Part shown: one piece after another, positions 46,086 through 55,683 of the stretch | Position numbering within the stretch: position 1 is the first letter of the stretch | Layout of the letters: the number at the start of each line of letters is the position of its first letter | Source: Verrucomicrobiota bacterium | GTDB lineage: Bacteria; Verrucomicrobiota; Verrucomicrobiia; Methylacidiphilales; JBCCWR01 | Reading direction: 5' to 3' | NCBI GenBank assembly: GCA_039192515.1 | Contig: JBCCXA010000002.1 | Span: 112,170 to 176,169, forward strand | DNA: 64,000 nt | The notes under the pieces: model-generated | The model's input: the letters and a program-made list of their open reading frames with translations, nothing else | What the model was told of the DNA's origin: nothing | Database searches by the model: none | Program-made: the position numbers and the translations under genes

Positions 46086-46754
46086 ATGGCGGAAGATGGA
46101 GAAGAAAATAAGGATAGTGGGGAGAGTGGCAGTTCAGGTGGTGGAATGCCCATGGGGCTCTTTTTGGGTGTTACAGGCGGTATGTCTGTATTGCTCTTAG
46201 GGGGAGGCTTTGCCATAGCTTATTTTATTTTGCCTACACAGATCGCTTCGATTGTAGAGGAGCAGCAAGCTGATATGTTAGCCGCCTACACTGCAGCAGC
46301 TGCTTCGGCTGGGTCCGGGGAAGCCGGTGTAGAAGACGAAAGTAATGCTGGTGAGGCTGGCGGTAATGAAGGAGAAGGCGCCAGTGAGGGGAATAGCGAT
46401 AATGATGGTGGCACAGGAGAGTCTGATGGCTCTGGGTCCATAGAAGATATGCCTACTAGCGAGGACTTTATTTTATCAGAAATCATTGTGAATTTAGCGG
46501 GGAGTCGTGGGGGGCGTTACGTTAAGGCGACGATGTTTTTTGACGGCTCAAAATATGTCCTGGGTGAGTTAGAGCAGCACAGACCGAAAGTAACAGATGT
46601 TGTATCGGAGGTTTTATCAAGTAAAACACTTGCTCAGTTTAATAGCCCAGGCGTTCGAGGGGAGCTAAGAAGAGAACTTATAGCGGCAGTGAATGCAACT
46701 CTTAAGAGGGGTAAGGTTGACAATATCTATTTTGAATCACTTCTTGTTCAATAA
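46086..46754 (+). CDS. fliL: Flagellar basal body-associated protein FliL
   Basis: FliL is a single-pass inner-membrane protein around the stators. 222 residues: short cytoplasmic tail, TM helix (about 22-48, GLFLGVTGGMSVLLLGGGFA), an unusually long Gly/Glu/Ser/Asp-rich linker (about 65-120), then the periplasmic domain with SEDFILSEIIVNLAGSRGGR, RYVKATMFFDG and RRELIAAVNATLKRG. The acidic low-complexity linker is longer than in most FliLs. Confidence 0.88.
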   Translation: MAEDGEENKDSGESGSSGGGMPMGLFLGVTGGMSVLLLGGGFAIAYFILPTQIASIVEEQQADMLAAYTAAAASAGSGEAGVEDESNAGEAGGNEGEGASEGNSDNDGGTGESDGSGSIEDMPTSEDFILSEIIVNLAGSRGGRYVKATMFFDGSKYVLGELEQHRPKVTDVVSEVLSSKTLAQFNSPGVRGELRRELIAAVNATLKRGKVDNIYFESLLVQ

Positions 46755-46757
46755 TAT

Positions 46758-47777
46758 ATGGCAGATGAAGAAGAAATTCCCGGAGCCGATGTTCTCAGCC
46801 AATCGGAGGTTGAGGACATTCTTGCTTCTATTGGTGCTGAAACTGAGGACCAAGTTAAGGTTATCAGCAGGCGCCTCAAGCAGCCTGAAAAGCATCAATT
46901 AGAAGAATTTGACTTTCGCAGCCCTGTCTTTCTCAGTGCTGCTGAAATGCGTCGCTTGCGCATTAAGAACGAAGAATTTATCCGAAGCTTAAGTGCAGCC
47001 CTTTCGGTCTATTTACAAATGGAATTCGGTCTGCAAATGTCAAGGCTTGAAACATTGACTTATCAAATGATGTTGGAAAGCTTGCCCATGCCCAGCCATT
47101 TGACTTTATTCAGGATGAATCCCTTAAATGGTATTTGTTTAATGGATATTTCTCCAAGACTTGGTCTCACTATTCTTGATCGGATGATGGGTGGGCCAGG
47201 ACATTCAATTAAGAATGAAAGAGATTTTACAGATATTGAGGTGACAGTTCTTCAGGACTTTATTCATTTGATTTTAAAGGAGTTTGCCAACAGTTGGCAG
47301 CGTTATCAAAATTTAGAACATGAAATTATAGAGCATGAAAATACAGCTCGATTTCTAAACATTGTTGAACCAGACGAGGTCATTTTATACCTAGAAATGG
47401 AGGCGAGACTTGGTGATTGTTTAGCAGGTATTCGGTTTATGATTCCCTATCGTATGATGGAAGGAATCATTGATCAGCTAATGGCAGAAATATCCAATCA
47501 GGAAGGGAGGATTGAGGAGAAAAAAGCGCCCACTGTCATGGTGGAAAATTATAAGAATATTCCAATCATACTTAAAACCTTTTTGAAGGGGTTATCGATG
47601 ACTTTGGGTGAAATAAAAGATTTAGATAGAGGAGATTTAATTCTTTTAGACGAAAAGCTATGTAACCAAGTGATTGTGGAGCTAGGTAAAATACCAAAAT
47701 TCAAAGGACAAGTAGATATTTTGAAAGAACCTGTAAGTGTCACACTTACGGAAAAGATGGATACCAATTATGAGTGA
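46758..47777 (+). CDS. fliM: Flagellar motor switch protein FliM
   Basis: FliM is the C-ring protein that binds phospho-CheY. The CheY-binding N-terminal motif is visible as VLSQSEVEDILASI. The middle CheC-like domain has LRIKNEEFIRSLSAALSVYL, HLTLFRMNPLNGICLMDISP and the MMGGPG motif; the C-terminal SPOA domain follows (SMTLGEIKDLDRGDLILLDE). Length 339 is typical. It overlaps fliN by 8 bases. Confidence 0.95.
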   Translation: MADEEEIPGADVLSQSEVEDILASIGAETEDQVKVISRRLKQPEKHQLEEFDFRSPVFLSAAEMRRLRIKNEEFIRSLSAALSVYLQMEFGLQMSRLETLTYQMMLESLPMPSHLTLFRMNPLNGICLMDISPRLGLTILDRMMGGPGHSIKNERDFTDIEVTVLQDFIHLILKEFANSWQRYQNLEHEIIEHENTARFLNIVEPDEVILYLEMEARLGDCLAGIRFMIPYRMMEGIIDQLMAEISNQEGRIEEKKAPTVMVENYKNIPIILKTFLKGLSMTLGEIKDLDRGDLILLDEKLCNQVIVELGKIPKFKGQVDILKEPVSVTLTEKMDTNYE

Positions 47778-48033
47778 GGAAGTAAGCACAGAACCCCTGG
47801 ATTCAAGCATCATCATGAATATCCCGGTCGCTCTTAGTGTTGAGCTCGGTAGGACGGAATTACAAGTTAAAGAGCTTGTAGGGTTAGCCCCTGGGAATGT
47901 TGTTGAATTAGATCGCCAGGTGAATGATCCCGTAGACTTATATGTGAATGGGCGTCTTATTGCTAAGGGTGAGGTAGTGGTTGTTGATGATGCAATTGGC
48001 ATAAAAATTACGGAAGTCGTAGGTAAGGAATAG
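47770..48033 (+). CDS. fliN: Flagellar motor switch protein FliN
   Basis: FliN completes the C ring. ATG 47770 overlaps the fliM stop and gives an 87-residue protein: a short leader (MSEEVSTEPLDSS), then the SPOA domain IPVALSVELGRTELQVKELV, VVELDRQVNDPVDLYVNGRL and VVVDDAIGIKITEV. An upstream in-frame ATG at 47737 lies inside fliM and is not needed. Confidence 0.95.
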   Translation: MSEEVSTEPLDSSIIMNIPVALSVELGRTELQVKELVGLAPGNVVELDRQVNDPVDLYVNGRLIAKGEVVVVDDAIGIKITEVVGKE

Positions 48034-48035
48034 CC

Positions 48036-48317
48036 GTGATAGATGTAATAGAGCCATGGCGTTTAATAGCCTTGATTTTCTTTATGGGAGGATTAGTTGC
48101 TCTCTGGTGTTGGAGTAATAAGGGAAAAATAAAAGTCAATGGTATGATATCAGGGAAAAGCTCAAAAATAAATGTGATCGAAAGACGTTGGATAGGTTCC
48201 AAAGAAAGTTTGATTTTAGTAGAAGTAGAAGGTGAAAAATACTTGTTAGCAACTGGGCAAGGAGGCTCGTCATGGCAAAAATTAGAATCAAAGTGTCAAT
48301 TAGAACAAGTAATCTAA
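48036..48317 (+). CDS. fliO: Flagellar biosynthesis protein FliO
   Basis: FliO helps assemble the FliP ring of the export gate. The 93-residue product has one N-terminal TM helix (about 8-26) and a short cytoplasmic domain with INVIERRWIGSKESLILVEV and YLLATGQGGSSW, the FliO pattern. The family is poorly conserved, so placement between fliN and fliP carries much of the assignment. Confidence 0.85.
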   Translation: MIDVIEPWRLIALIFFMGGLVALWCWSNKGKIKVNGMISGKSSKINVIERRWIGSKESLILVEVEGEKYLLATGQGGSSWQKLESKCQLEQVI

Positions 48318-48323
48318 TAGTCT

Positions 48324-49130
48324 ATGTTGAAGTGCTTAAAAAGACATTCCACCCTGGGGTTGAGGTTTTCTTTAGGAATACTTTCGCTAGTGTTCTTCTT
48401 AATCTTGGGTGATGATCTTTGTGCTCAAGCATCTTCCTCAAATAGCGGGCCACTAACTATCACCTTGGCTAACAACGATGGTGAGGAAGTAGGAGATCTC
48501 TCAATGAGTCTTCAACTCTTGATTATCTTTACTATACTGAGTGTTGCACCAGCTATATTAATTATGACCACATCGTTTATACGAATCATTGTGGTGTTGT
48601 CATTTTTAAAAAGTGGTTTGAGTGTGCAACAGCCTCCATCTCAAGTTTTAGCAGGTATGGCTATGTTTTTAACGTTCTTTATTATGAAGCCGACTTGGGA
48701 TGAAGTTTATCTTGTCTCTGTTGAGCCTTATCAAAAAGGTGAAATAACAACCATGGAAGCACTGGAAAGAGCGCAAGAGCCTTTAAAAGAATTTATGCTG
48801 CTTTACACAAGAGAAACAGAGTTGAGTTTCTTTATGGACGTTGCCCCAAGTCCCTTAGAAGCAGAGGATCCTAGAGATCTACCCCTGCAGGTTATATTGC
48901 CAGCCTTTATGCTTTCGGAATTGAAAACAGGCTTCCAAATGGGATTACTTATCTTATTACCGTTCCTAGTGGTGGATATGGTGATCGCTTCGACTTTGAT
49001 GTCATTGGGTATGTTTATGTTACCACCACCTATTATAGCTTTGCCCATTAAATTGATGATCTTTGTCCTTATTGATGGATGGACCGTCATACTAACCTCA
49101 CTTGTAAACAGCTTTCATTTAACAGGATGA
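48324..49130 (+). CDS. fliP: Flagellar export gate protein FliP
   Basis: FliP forms the core export channel with FliQ and FliR. The 268-residue protein begins with a signal-peptide-like helix, as is usual for FliP, then shows IMTTSFIRIIVVLSFLKSGL, QQPPSQVLAGMAMFLTFFIM, the FMDVAPSPLEAEDPRDLPLQ variant and the C-terminal LPAFMLSELKTGFQMGLLIL and MLPPPIIALPIKLMIFVL helices. It overlaps fliQ by 4 bases. Confidence 0.96.
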   Translation: MLKCLKRHSTLGLRFSLGILSLVFFLILGDDLCAQASSSNSGPLTITLANNDGEEVGDLSMSLQLLIIFTILSVAPAILIMTTSFIRIIVVLSFLKSGLSVQQPPSQVLAGMAMFLTFFIMKPTWDEVYLVSVEPYQKGEITTMEALERAQEPLKEFMLLYTRETELSFFMDVAPSPLEAEDPRDLPLQVILPAFMLSELKTGFQMGLLILLPFLVVDMVIASTLMSLGMFMLPPPIIALPIKLMIFVLIDGWTVILTSLVNSFHLTG

Positions 49131-49396
49131 ATAATGATACAGCATATGAATTGATTAAGATTTGCCTTATGCAAGGCATTATTATTTCTGCACCCTTGAT
49201 TTTGATGGCAATGGGCGTAGGTATTGTTATCAGTCTTTTTCAGACAGTGACTTCTATTCAGGAGCAAACTCTAACCTTTGTTCCAAAAGTGCTTGCTGCT
49301 GCTTTTATCCTCTGGTTGATAGCTCCCTGGATTTTAGAAAGTTTAGGTAATCTCATGATCTTAATGTTTTCTCGAGCCGGCGAGGTTAACGTATGA
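49127..49396 (+). CDS. fliQ: Flagellar export gate protein FliQ
   Basis: A small two-helix subunit of the export gate. ATG 49127 overlaps the fliP stop (ATGA) and gives 89 residues starting MNNDTAYELIKICLMQG. The conserved APLILMAMGVGIVISLFQ and TSIQEQTLTFVPKVLAAA motifs are intact. It overlaps fliR by 4 bases. Confidence 0.96.
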   Translation: MNNDTAYELIKICLMQGIIISAPLILMAMGVGIVISLFQTVTSIQEQTLTFVPKVLAAAFILWLIAPWILESLGNLMILMFSRAGEVNV

Positions 49397-50163
49397 ACCT
49401 TTTTATGGATCCGATAGCCTTTTGGCTAGTGGCGGCGCGTTTGTCAGGTTTATTTGCCGCTGTTCCAGGCGTAAGCGATTTTTCGATACCTACTGTTGTC
49501 AAGGCTGGATTACTTATCTGGCTAACCTTTTTTTTAACACCGCTTACACCGGCCGCAAATTATGCAATTTCTGGAGTGGTTGGCCTCGTTTTTATAGGCA
49601 TGGGAGAGTTAGTTATAGGAGCGGGTCTTGGGTTGGTTGTTAAGATGTGTATGGTGGTCATGCAATTTGCAGGCATGTTAGTAGATAATGAACTTGGATT
49701 AACTGCTGCTGAACAATTAAATCCTGCAGTCACAATATCTGGAGGTGTATTTGGCAGGGTTTTTGTGATTGCGGGAATGGTATATTTCTGGGTCTTAGAC
49801 TATTTTACATTAGTTCTAATGGGTTTAGTAAAGAGTTTTGAAATTATTCCCATGGCACATTTTATTTCTAACATAGGGATTAAGACATTAGTCAATGTAG
49901 GCTCGAGCATCCTGATTAGTGGATTTGCTATAGCAATTCCAATATTAGCAGTTTCCTTTATGACAACTTTTGCTTTAGGTCTGATATCAAAAGCAGTTCA
50001 GGGTCTTAATATTATGTTTTTAAGCTTCACCATTCGTCTGGGCGTAGGGCTTGCGGCAGTGATTGTTTTTTTGCCATTGCTCTTGTTCATGATTCGAAAG
50101 CAATTGGGGACGATTTTGCCTAGGATTACAGACTATATGGTCGAATTAAACAAGCTTACCTAA
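49393..50163 (+). CDS. fliR: Flagellar export gate protein FliR
   Basis: The 256-residue, six-helix FliR subunit caps the export gate. Typical features are FWLVAARLSGLFAAVPG, the VGLVFIGMGELVIGAGLGLV helix, MQFAGMLVDNELGLTAAEQL, and PILAVSFMTTFALGLISKAV with NIMFLSFTIRLGVGLAA. Ends 8 bases before flhB. Confidence 0.95.
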   Translation: MNLFMDPIAFWLVAARLSGLFAAVPGVSDFSIPTVVKAGLLIWLTFFLTPLTPAANYAISGVVGLVFIGMGELVIGAGLGLVVKMCMVVMQFAGMLVDNELGLTAAEQLNPAVTISGGVFGRVFVIAGMVYFWVLDYFTLVLMGLVKSFEIIPMAHFISNIGIKTLVNVGSSILISGFAIAIPILAVSFMTTFALGLISKAVQGLNIMFLSFTIRLGVGLAAVIVFLPLLLFMIRKQLGTILPRITDYMVELNKLT

Positions 50164-50171
50164 ACATAGAT

Positions 50172-51242
50172 ATGTCGGAGGATAAAGATAGCAAAAACCT
50201 GCCAGCTACCGGCAAGAAGAGAGAGGAATTGCGTTCACGCGGAGTAGTGGTTCGCAGCCAAGATCTTGGGGCTACGGTTTTATTAGCTGCCGCCATTGTT
50301 ATGCTGTTAGTTTTGGGAAAGTACTATGGTGAGGCTTTTGTGGAAGTGATGAGCAGTAGCTTCGTTGAAATAGAGAATGTAGGACCAAATTCTTTGGGAT
50401 TAATACATAATGCTGTTGTGATGCAACCTCAACTTGCAATATATCAAATCCTCTTTTGGATGGGTATTATTCTCTTGGTGTTACTCGCTCAAATTTCTCA
50501 AGTCGGACTGAGGATTTCTTCTAAGACATTAGAACCAAAGATAACAGCACTAAATCCTATCAATGGAATTAAAAATTTATTTAGCGTGCAGAAACTGGTG
50601 CAGCTTATCCTTGGGGTCTTTAAAATGGTTTTGGTAGTGGGCCTTACCTATGGGGCATATGTTGAACTAAGACAGAGTCCGGTATTTACTCGTATGGTAG
50701 GGCCTATGGAATATGGCGCATTCCTCACTTCAGTGATCTGGGAGGTGGGCTGGCGTGTTTTAGTCGCTCTGGTTGTGATATCAGCTATCGATTATGCTTA
50801 TCAAAAATTCAAGTACGAGCGAGATAATCGTATGAGTCGTCAGGATGTAAAGGAAGAGATGAAACAGACGGAAGGTAATCCAGAAGTTAAGAAAAAGATC
50901 CGAGGCAAGATGCTCATCTCGTTTCGTAGGATGCTTGAGAACATGGCGGATTCGACCATAGTCATTACCAACCCAACTCACTTTGCAGTTGCCTTAAAGT
51001 ATCGGAGGGGAGAAACACCTGCACCCATGGTTATGGCCAAGGGAATGGATCGAATCGCCTTCAAAATTAAAGATAAAGCTATTGATCTTCATATTCCGAT
51101 TGTTGAAAACAAGCCGTTGGCAAGAGGGCTTTATCAAGAGGCCATAATAGGTGAAGCGATCCCTGTAGATTACTACAGGGCGGTTGCAATTGTCATAGCA
51201 GGACTACAGAGCGAGGGTTACACCTTGGAGGCTAGTTCATGA
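50172..51242 (+). CDS. flhB: Flagellar export switch protein FlhB
   Basis: FlhB controls substrate specificity of the export gate in concert with FliK. 356 residues with four TM helices (about 30-215), the cytoplasmic linker YQKFKYERDNRMSRQDVKEE, and the self-cleaving NPTH motif at residues 267-270 followed by FAVALKYRRGETPAPMV. The basic N-terminus reads TGKKREELRSRGVVVRSQDL. It overlaps flhA by 4 bases. Confidence 0.97.
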   Translation: MSEDKDSKNLPATGKKREELRSRGVVVRSQDLGATVLLAAAIVMLLVLGKYYGEAFVEVMSSSFVEIENVGPNSLGLIHNAVVMQPQLAIYQILFWMGIILLVLLAQISQVGLRISSKTLEPKITALNPINGIKNLFSVQKLVQLILGVFKMVLVVGLTYGAYVELRQSPVFTRMVGPMEYGAFLTSVIWEVGWRVLVALVVISAIDYAYQKFKYERDNRMSRQDVKEEMKQTEGNPEVKKKIRGKMLISFRRMLENMADSTIVITNPTHFAVALKYRRGETPAPMVMAKGMDRIAFKIKDKAIDLHIPIVENKPLARGLYQEAIIGEAIPVDYYRAVAIVIAGLQSEGYTLEASS

Positions 51243-53374
51243 ATAAAGCTTCAACACAGCAAGCTGCACAGTCTACCGAACTTTGGCAAAAGTTATATGC
51301 CAAGGGTGACATGTGGTTCAGCTTTGCTTTATTGGGTGTCATTTTTATTCTCGTGCTACCGTTGCCACCACTGCTTATTGATTTATTACTTACTCTCAGC
51401 ATAACAATAGGAGTATTGGTTGTCTTAACGGTTTCTAATGTTAAAAATGCTACGGAGTTTAGTGTCTTTCCTACCCTTCTGCTATTCGTAACACTCTTTC
51501 GACTAGGTTTAAATGTAGCGACCACGCGCGCTATTCTAACAGGCGGAGATGCAGGCAACCTTATCGATGCTTTTGGACAGTTTGTCGTAGGAGGTAATGT
51601 TATTGTTGGACTGATAGTTTTTATTATTCTTACACTCATTAATTTTATTGTTATCACAAAGGGTGCTGGACGTGTGGCAGAAGTAGCTGCTCGATTTGCT
51701 TTGGATGCCTTACCCGGCAAACAAATGAGTATTGATGCAGATTTAAATGCTGGCCTGCTTTCTGAGCAAGAAGCACGAGCAAAACGTGAGCAGTTGCAAA
51801 AGGATTCGAGTTTCTTTGGAGCTATGGATGGAGCTAGTAAGTTTGTTCGTGGAGATGCTGTTGCAGGCATTCTTATTACCGCCATCAACTTAGTCGGTGG
51901 AATAGGGGTAGGCGTTTTGCAAATGAACTTATCTGTTGGGGAATCTGTCAAAACCTTTACCTTACTCAGTGTTGGAGATGGGCTGGTGTCGCAGATACCT
52001 GCTTTGCTGGTGTCAACTGCTGCGGGTATCATTATAACGCGTTCTAGTTCTTCTCTTAAGCTTGGTACAGATGTTGCACGTCAGGTCTTTTCGAGTAGAA
52101 GAGCTATCTGGGGAACGGGTGGTCTTCTCTGGGCATTAATGTTTGTTCCGGGTTTTCCTGTGCCCATCTTATTTTTATTGGGCGGAGTTGTCATGGGGGT
52201 TGGCTACTTGTGGCCTCAATTAGCAGGAAAAGATCAGGTTGATGATAGTTCTCTAAATGAGGAAAGTGATGCTACTAAAGGTCAGGGGGTCGGAGCAAAA
52301 AGTGATCAGAAAGAATCGAAGGATCGCAATAAGGTAGAAGTATTAATTTTAGAATTAGGCTTAGATTTGCTACCACTTGTCCATGGTGATGTTAAAAATA
52401 TCATTGATCGTATTGCTTCTTTGAGAAGAAGTCTTTCATTTGAATTAGGGATTACCATTCCCACTGTTTCAGTTAGGGATAATTCAGGCTTACCACCTCA
52501 TAGTTACCGCTTACTATTAAGAGGCCATGAGGTTGCTTCTGCAGAATGCTATGTAGGACATGTCTTGGCGATGGGAACTGGTTCCATGCAAAGACCCTTG
52601 CAAGGTAGAAAATCTATAGAGCCTGCCTTTGGGCTTCCTGCTACTTGGATACCTGATTCTGAGAGAAAACAGGCTGAGCGTTTAGGTTATGCGGTAGTTG
52701 ATCCCATATCTGTCTTGACTACACACTTAAATGAAGTGCTCAAAATGAGAGCAGCTGATTTGTTGTCACGCCAAAATGTTCAACTGCTACTGGATGAGTT
52801 GAAGGAGTCTCATGCTGCGGTATTACAGGAAATGAATAATCTTCAACTTGGTATAGGCACGGTACATCGTGTGTTACAAAATCTGCTTAGAGAGAAAATC
52901 TCCATAAGAGAATTACCACTGATCCTTGAAAAATTATGTGATCAAATTCAAATGACCAAAAATATAGACGAGCTGAGTGAAGCAGCTAGGAAAGAACTTG
53001 TCTTTGAGATAGCTCGTTTGTGCGATATGCATGAAAATAAATTGATATGTATCACTTTAGATGCCGAGTTGGAACAGACGCTACTCAAAAGTATTAGACA
53101 AACAACACATGAAATCACTTTGGCCATGGATCCGAACATTGCTACACATCTCCATAATCAATTGAAAGTATCTATAGAAGATGTTACAAACCAGGGGTTC
53201 TCACCAACATTGCTTTGTTCGCCAAGTATCAGGCTGGGATTAAGAAAATTCTTTAGTGATACTTTTTCTAAGTTGGTGGTTGTAGCTTATAATGAAATAT
53301 CCCCCAGCATTGAATTACAGCCTTTAGCCTCAATTGGACTTCCTATTTCACCTAATATAAGTAAAGCCGCTTAG
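51239..53374 (+). CDS. flhA: Flagellar export gate protein FlhA
   Basis: FlhA is the largest export gate subunit and docks chaperone-cargo complexes. 711 residues: eight TM helices (about 30-335) with VFPTLLLFVTLFRLGLNVAT, RVAEVAARFALDALPGKQMS and GDGLVSQIPALLVSTAAGII, then the cytoplasmic ring domain (about 375-700) with LELGLDLLPLV and GTVHRVLQNLLREKISIREL. Last gene of the operon; flhF and fleN, often next, are absent. No strong terminator hairpin was seen after it. Confidence 0.97.
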   Translation: MNKASTQQAAQSTELWQKLYAKGDMWFSFALLGVIFILVLPLPPLLIDLLLTLSITIGVLVVLTVSNVKNATEFSVFPTLLLFVTLFRLGLNVATTRAILTGGDAGNLIDAFGQFVVGGNVIVGLIVFIILTLINFIVITKGAGRVAEVAARFALDALPGKQMSIDADLNAGLLSEQEARAKREQLQKDSSFFGAMDGASKFVRGDAVAGILITAINLVGGIGVGVLQMNLSVGESVKTFTLLSVGDGLVSQIPALLVSTAAGIIITRSSSSLKLGTDVARQVFSSRRAIWGTGGLLWALMFVPGFPVPILFLLGGVVMGVGYLWPQLAGKDQVDDSSLNEESDATKGQGVGAKSDQKESKDRNKVEVLILELGLDLLPLVHGDVKNIIDRIASLRRSLSFELGITIPTVSVRDNSGLPPHSYRLLLRGHEVASAECYVGHVLAMGTGSMQRPLQGRKSIEPAFGLPATWIPDSERKQAERLGYAVVDPISVLTTHLNEVLKMRAADLLSRQNVQLLLDELKESHAAVLQEMNNLQLGIGTVHRVLQNLLREKISIRELPLILEKLCDQIQMTKNIDELSEAARKELVFEIARLCDMHENKLICITLDAELEQTLLKSIRQTTHEITLAMDPNIATHLHNQLKVSIEDVTNQGFSPTLLCSPSIRLGLRKFFSDTFSKLVVVAYNEISPSIELQPLASIGLPISPNISKAA

Positions 53375-53470
53375 AAACATGTCATTTTAGCATGCGAGAT
53401 AATAACGTTTAGTTCTGTTTATGTTCGAATGTTATAGTGATGATATATAAATAGCTGTTAGTGTTAATCC

Positions 53471-53896
53471 GTGCAGCTAGAAAATATACCATTCTCTGAA
53501 ATCAAGGTAGGGGATGTGGCTTCCCTTGAACGCCCTGTAAAGATCGAGGATTTAGAGCTTTTTGCAGAAGCGACCGGTGATTACAACCCTATTCATTTAG
53601 ATGAAAGTTTTGCCAAGCAAACTGATTACGGTAAATGTATCGCGCATGGTATGTGGGTGGGTTCTTTAATATCAGCTTTGTTAGCGACTAAACTTCCTGG
53701 CCCGGGGGGTGTTTATCTTAGTCAGTCGCTAAAATTTCATCGTCCTGCTTTTGTTGGAGATATCTTAACGGTTAAGGTTACTGTTTTAGCGAAAAAAAGG
53801 CGTAATATCCTTATCATGGAATGTGAAGTGACTAATCAGCATCAGAAGATGGTTGTTAAAGGGGAATGCATGGTCACGACCCAAGACCAAAGGTAA
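53471..53896 (+). CDS. MaoC-like (R)-specific enoyl-CoA hydratase
   Basis: A hot-dog-fold hydratase of the PhaJ/MaoC family, 141 residues. The catalytic signature ATGDYNPIHLDESFA holds the Asp and His, followed by IAHGMWVGSLISALLATKLPGPG and SLKFHRPAFVGDILTVKV. A GTG start (53471) is used. The substrate is probably a short or medium chain enoyl-CoA, feeding fatty acid or polyhydroxyalkanoate metabolism, which cannot be told from sequence. It is 96 bases after flhA and functionally unrelated to it. Confidence 0.88.
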   Translation: MQLENIPFSEIKVGDVASLERPVKIEDLELFAEATGDYNPIHLDESFAKQTDYGKCIAHGMWVGSLISALLATKLPGPGGVYLSQSLKFHRPAFVGDILTVKVTVLAKKRRNILIMECEVTNQHQKMVVKGECMVTTQDQR

Positions 53897-53983
53897 GCGT
53901 ATCGAACGCTGGTAAATAATTGAGTTGTGGTGCTTGAGGATAGATGTAAAAGTTTTGGCTTAAGAAGCATCTAGAAGACAAAT

Positions 53984-55642
53984 ATGTCTAATATTGAGCC
54001 TCCATCAAAAAGATCTATGGGACATCATTTTAAGGAGCTATGGCTGATCTTGAAAATGATTATGCACAAGCTTTTTTCTCTTCAGGGCACTACCGATATT
54101 GAGGGCACCATTGACAATATCACTCGCAATATTTCCATTCGTGGAACGAATATGTGGATGTTGATTTCTTCTTCTGTACTAGCATCTGTGGGTTTGGATA
54201 TGAATTCTGGAGCTATTCTGATTGGCGCAATGCTTATTTCTCCCTTGATGTCACCTATTATAGGTATGGGTTTTTCCCTTGGCACACATGACCGAAATCT
54301 CTTTTTTATGGCGCTTAATAACTTGCTTATTACAGTAGTAATTAGCCTCGTATTTAGTTCGGTTTATTTTTATATGACACCTCTTGGAGAAATAACCGAC
54401 CAATTACGGTCGAGGACATCGCCTACACTTTTAGATGCAATAGTAGCAATTTTTGGTGGTGTCGCTGGGATTGTAGCATGTTCGAGAACTAAGTCTTTAA
54501 ATGCTATTCCAGGCGTTGCTATTGCTACAGCGCTTATGCCACCCCTTTGCACAGCTGGTTACGGAATCGCTAAAGGAGACTTAGGCTTTTTTATGGGGGC
54601 CTTTTATCTTTTCTTCATCAATGCACTTTTCATTACGGCAGTTACCTATTTTATGGTTCAACTCCTCGGCTTTCCTCATAAGCATTTTTTCGAGAAGAAT
54701 CAACGTAATAAAGTGAAAATCTTTACGATCATAGCCTGTCTAACCACATTGATCCCGAGTATATTTTTCCTTGGAAATTTAGTAAAAGAGCAAAAAATCA
54801 AAGCTCAAGTAAATGAGTTTGTAACCCGCGAAATCAATACATCCTTACATGAGGCGGTAGAATGGAAATTGGAAGATAAAGGGCAAGGAGGTAAGCGACT
54901 GAAAGTCTATATGATAGGCTCACCCGTCACGCCAGAACAAGAGAGTCTCTTGAAAGAGAAGTTAATTGGTGAAGCCTATGAGTTGGATTTCGTCAATCTA
55001 CACATCGTCCAAATGAATGTTCCTAAAGAAAAAGCGGAGAAAGAAGACTCCATAGTGGTTAAAGAGCTTATTAGCACCATGGAGCAGGTGAAGAAGAGAG
55101 ATGAAGAGATTGCACAACTTAAGCTCGCAGCCTTAAAGGTTGATAAGGATGCTAGGTTATTACCTAATTTAGATGAAGAGGTTGCTTTGATATTTCCAGA
55201 GATAGATCGTGCTTGGTATGGTTTGATGCTTCCCATGGACTCGAGTGCAAAGAAGAAGGAAGTGCCAACATTGATGTTAACTTTTAAAAGAGGAGTTAAG
55301 GAACAGTTTGAGCTATTAGAGTCACAAAATGAGATTCAAACCAACGCTCAAGAAGTGGAAGATGAGGTGGATAATCAAGAAAGAATGACCAGTGAGGAGA
55401 TGCCATCAGAACAACCCAAGCCTATTCTTGAAGAATTAAGTCATGCAAAAAAGCAAGACATTATCCAGCGCTTGAGGGGCTTTTTGAAAAAGCGTTTCGA
55501 CAAGGAAAGTCTCCATATTTTAGAGTATGATCCTACTCAAGATATGAACCTCGTTATCCATGCAGCCGATCAGATGGAGTGGAAAGAAGAGCAGGGCAAG
55601 GAGGCAGGGAATGTTTTGGAGAGCGCGAATCAAAAAGAATAG
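53984..55642 (+). CDS. DUF389 membrane protein with long cytoplasmic tail
   Basis: A 552-residue protein. The DUF389 core (about 65-265) contains several TM helices and the family motifs ASVGLDMNSGAILIGAMLIS, PLMSPIIGMGFSLG, GVAGIVACSRTKSLNAIPGV and AIATALMPPLCTAGYG. The last 290 residues are hydrophilic, with a coiled coil near 335-390 and an acidic Glu/Gln linker near 435-475. Function of DUF389 is not established. No start ambiguity: the ATG at 53984 follows a short gap. Confidence 0.85.
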   Translation: MSNIEPPSKRSMGHHFKELWLILKMIMHKLFSLQGTTDIEGTIDNITRNISIRGTNMWMLISSSVLASVGLDMNSGAILIGAMLISPLMSPIIGMGFSLGTHDRNLFFMALNNLLITVVISLVFSSVYFYMTPLGEITDQLRSRTSPTLLDAIVAIFGGVAGIVACSRTKSLNAIPGVAIATALMPPLCTAGYGIAKGDLGFFMGAFYLFFINALFITAVTYFMVQLLGFPHKHFFEKNQRNKVKIFTIIACLTTLIPSIFFLGNLVKEQKIKAQVNEFVTREINTSLHEAVEWKLEDKGQGGKRLKVYMIGSPVTPEQESLLKEKLIGEAYELDFVNLHIVQMNVPKEKAEKEDSIVVKELISTMEQVKKRDEEIAQLKLAALKVDKDARLLPNLDEEVALIFPEIDRAWYGLMLPMDSSAKKKEVPTLMLTFKRGVKEQFELLESQNEIQTNAQEVEDEVDNQERMTSEEMPSEQPKPILEELSHAKKQDIIQRLRGFLKKRFDKESLHILEYDPTQDMNLVIHAADQMEWKEEQGKEAGNVLESANQKE

Positions 55643-55683
55643 TCCCAACTTGCATTGTATTGGGTAGAGGCTATTATTTTGCT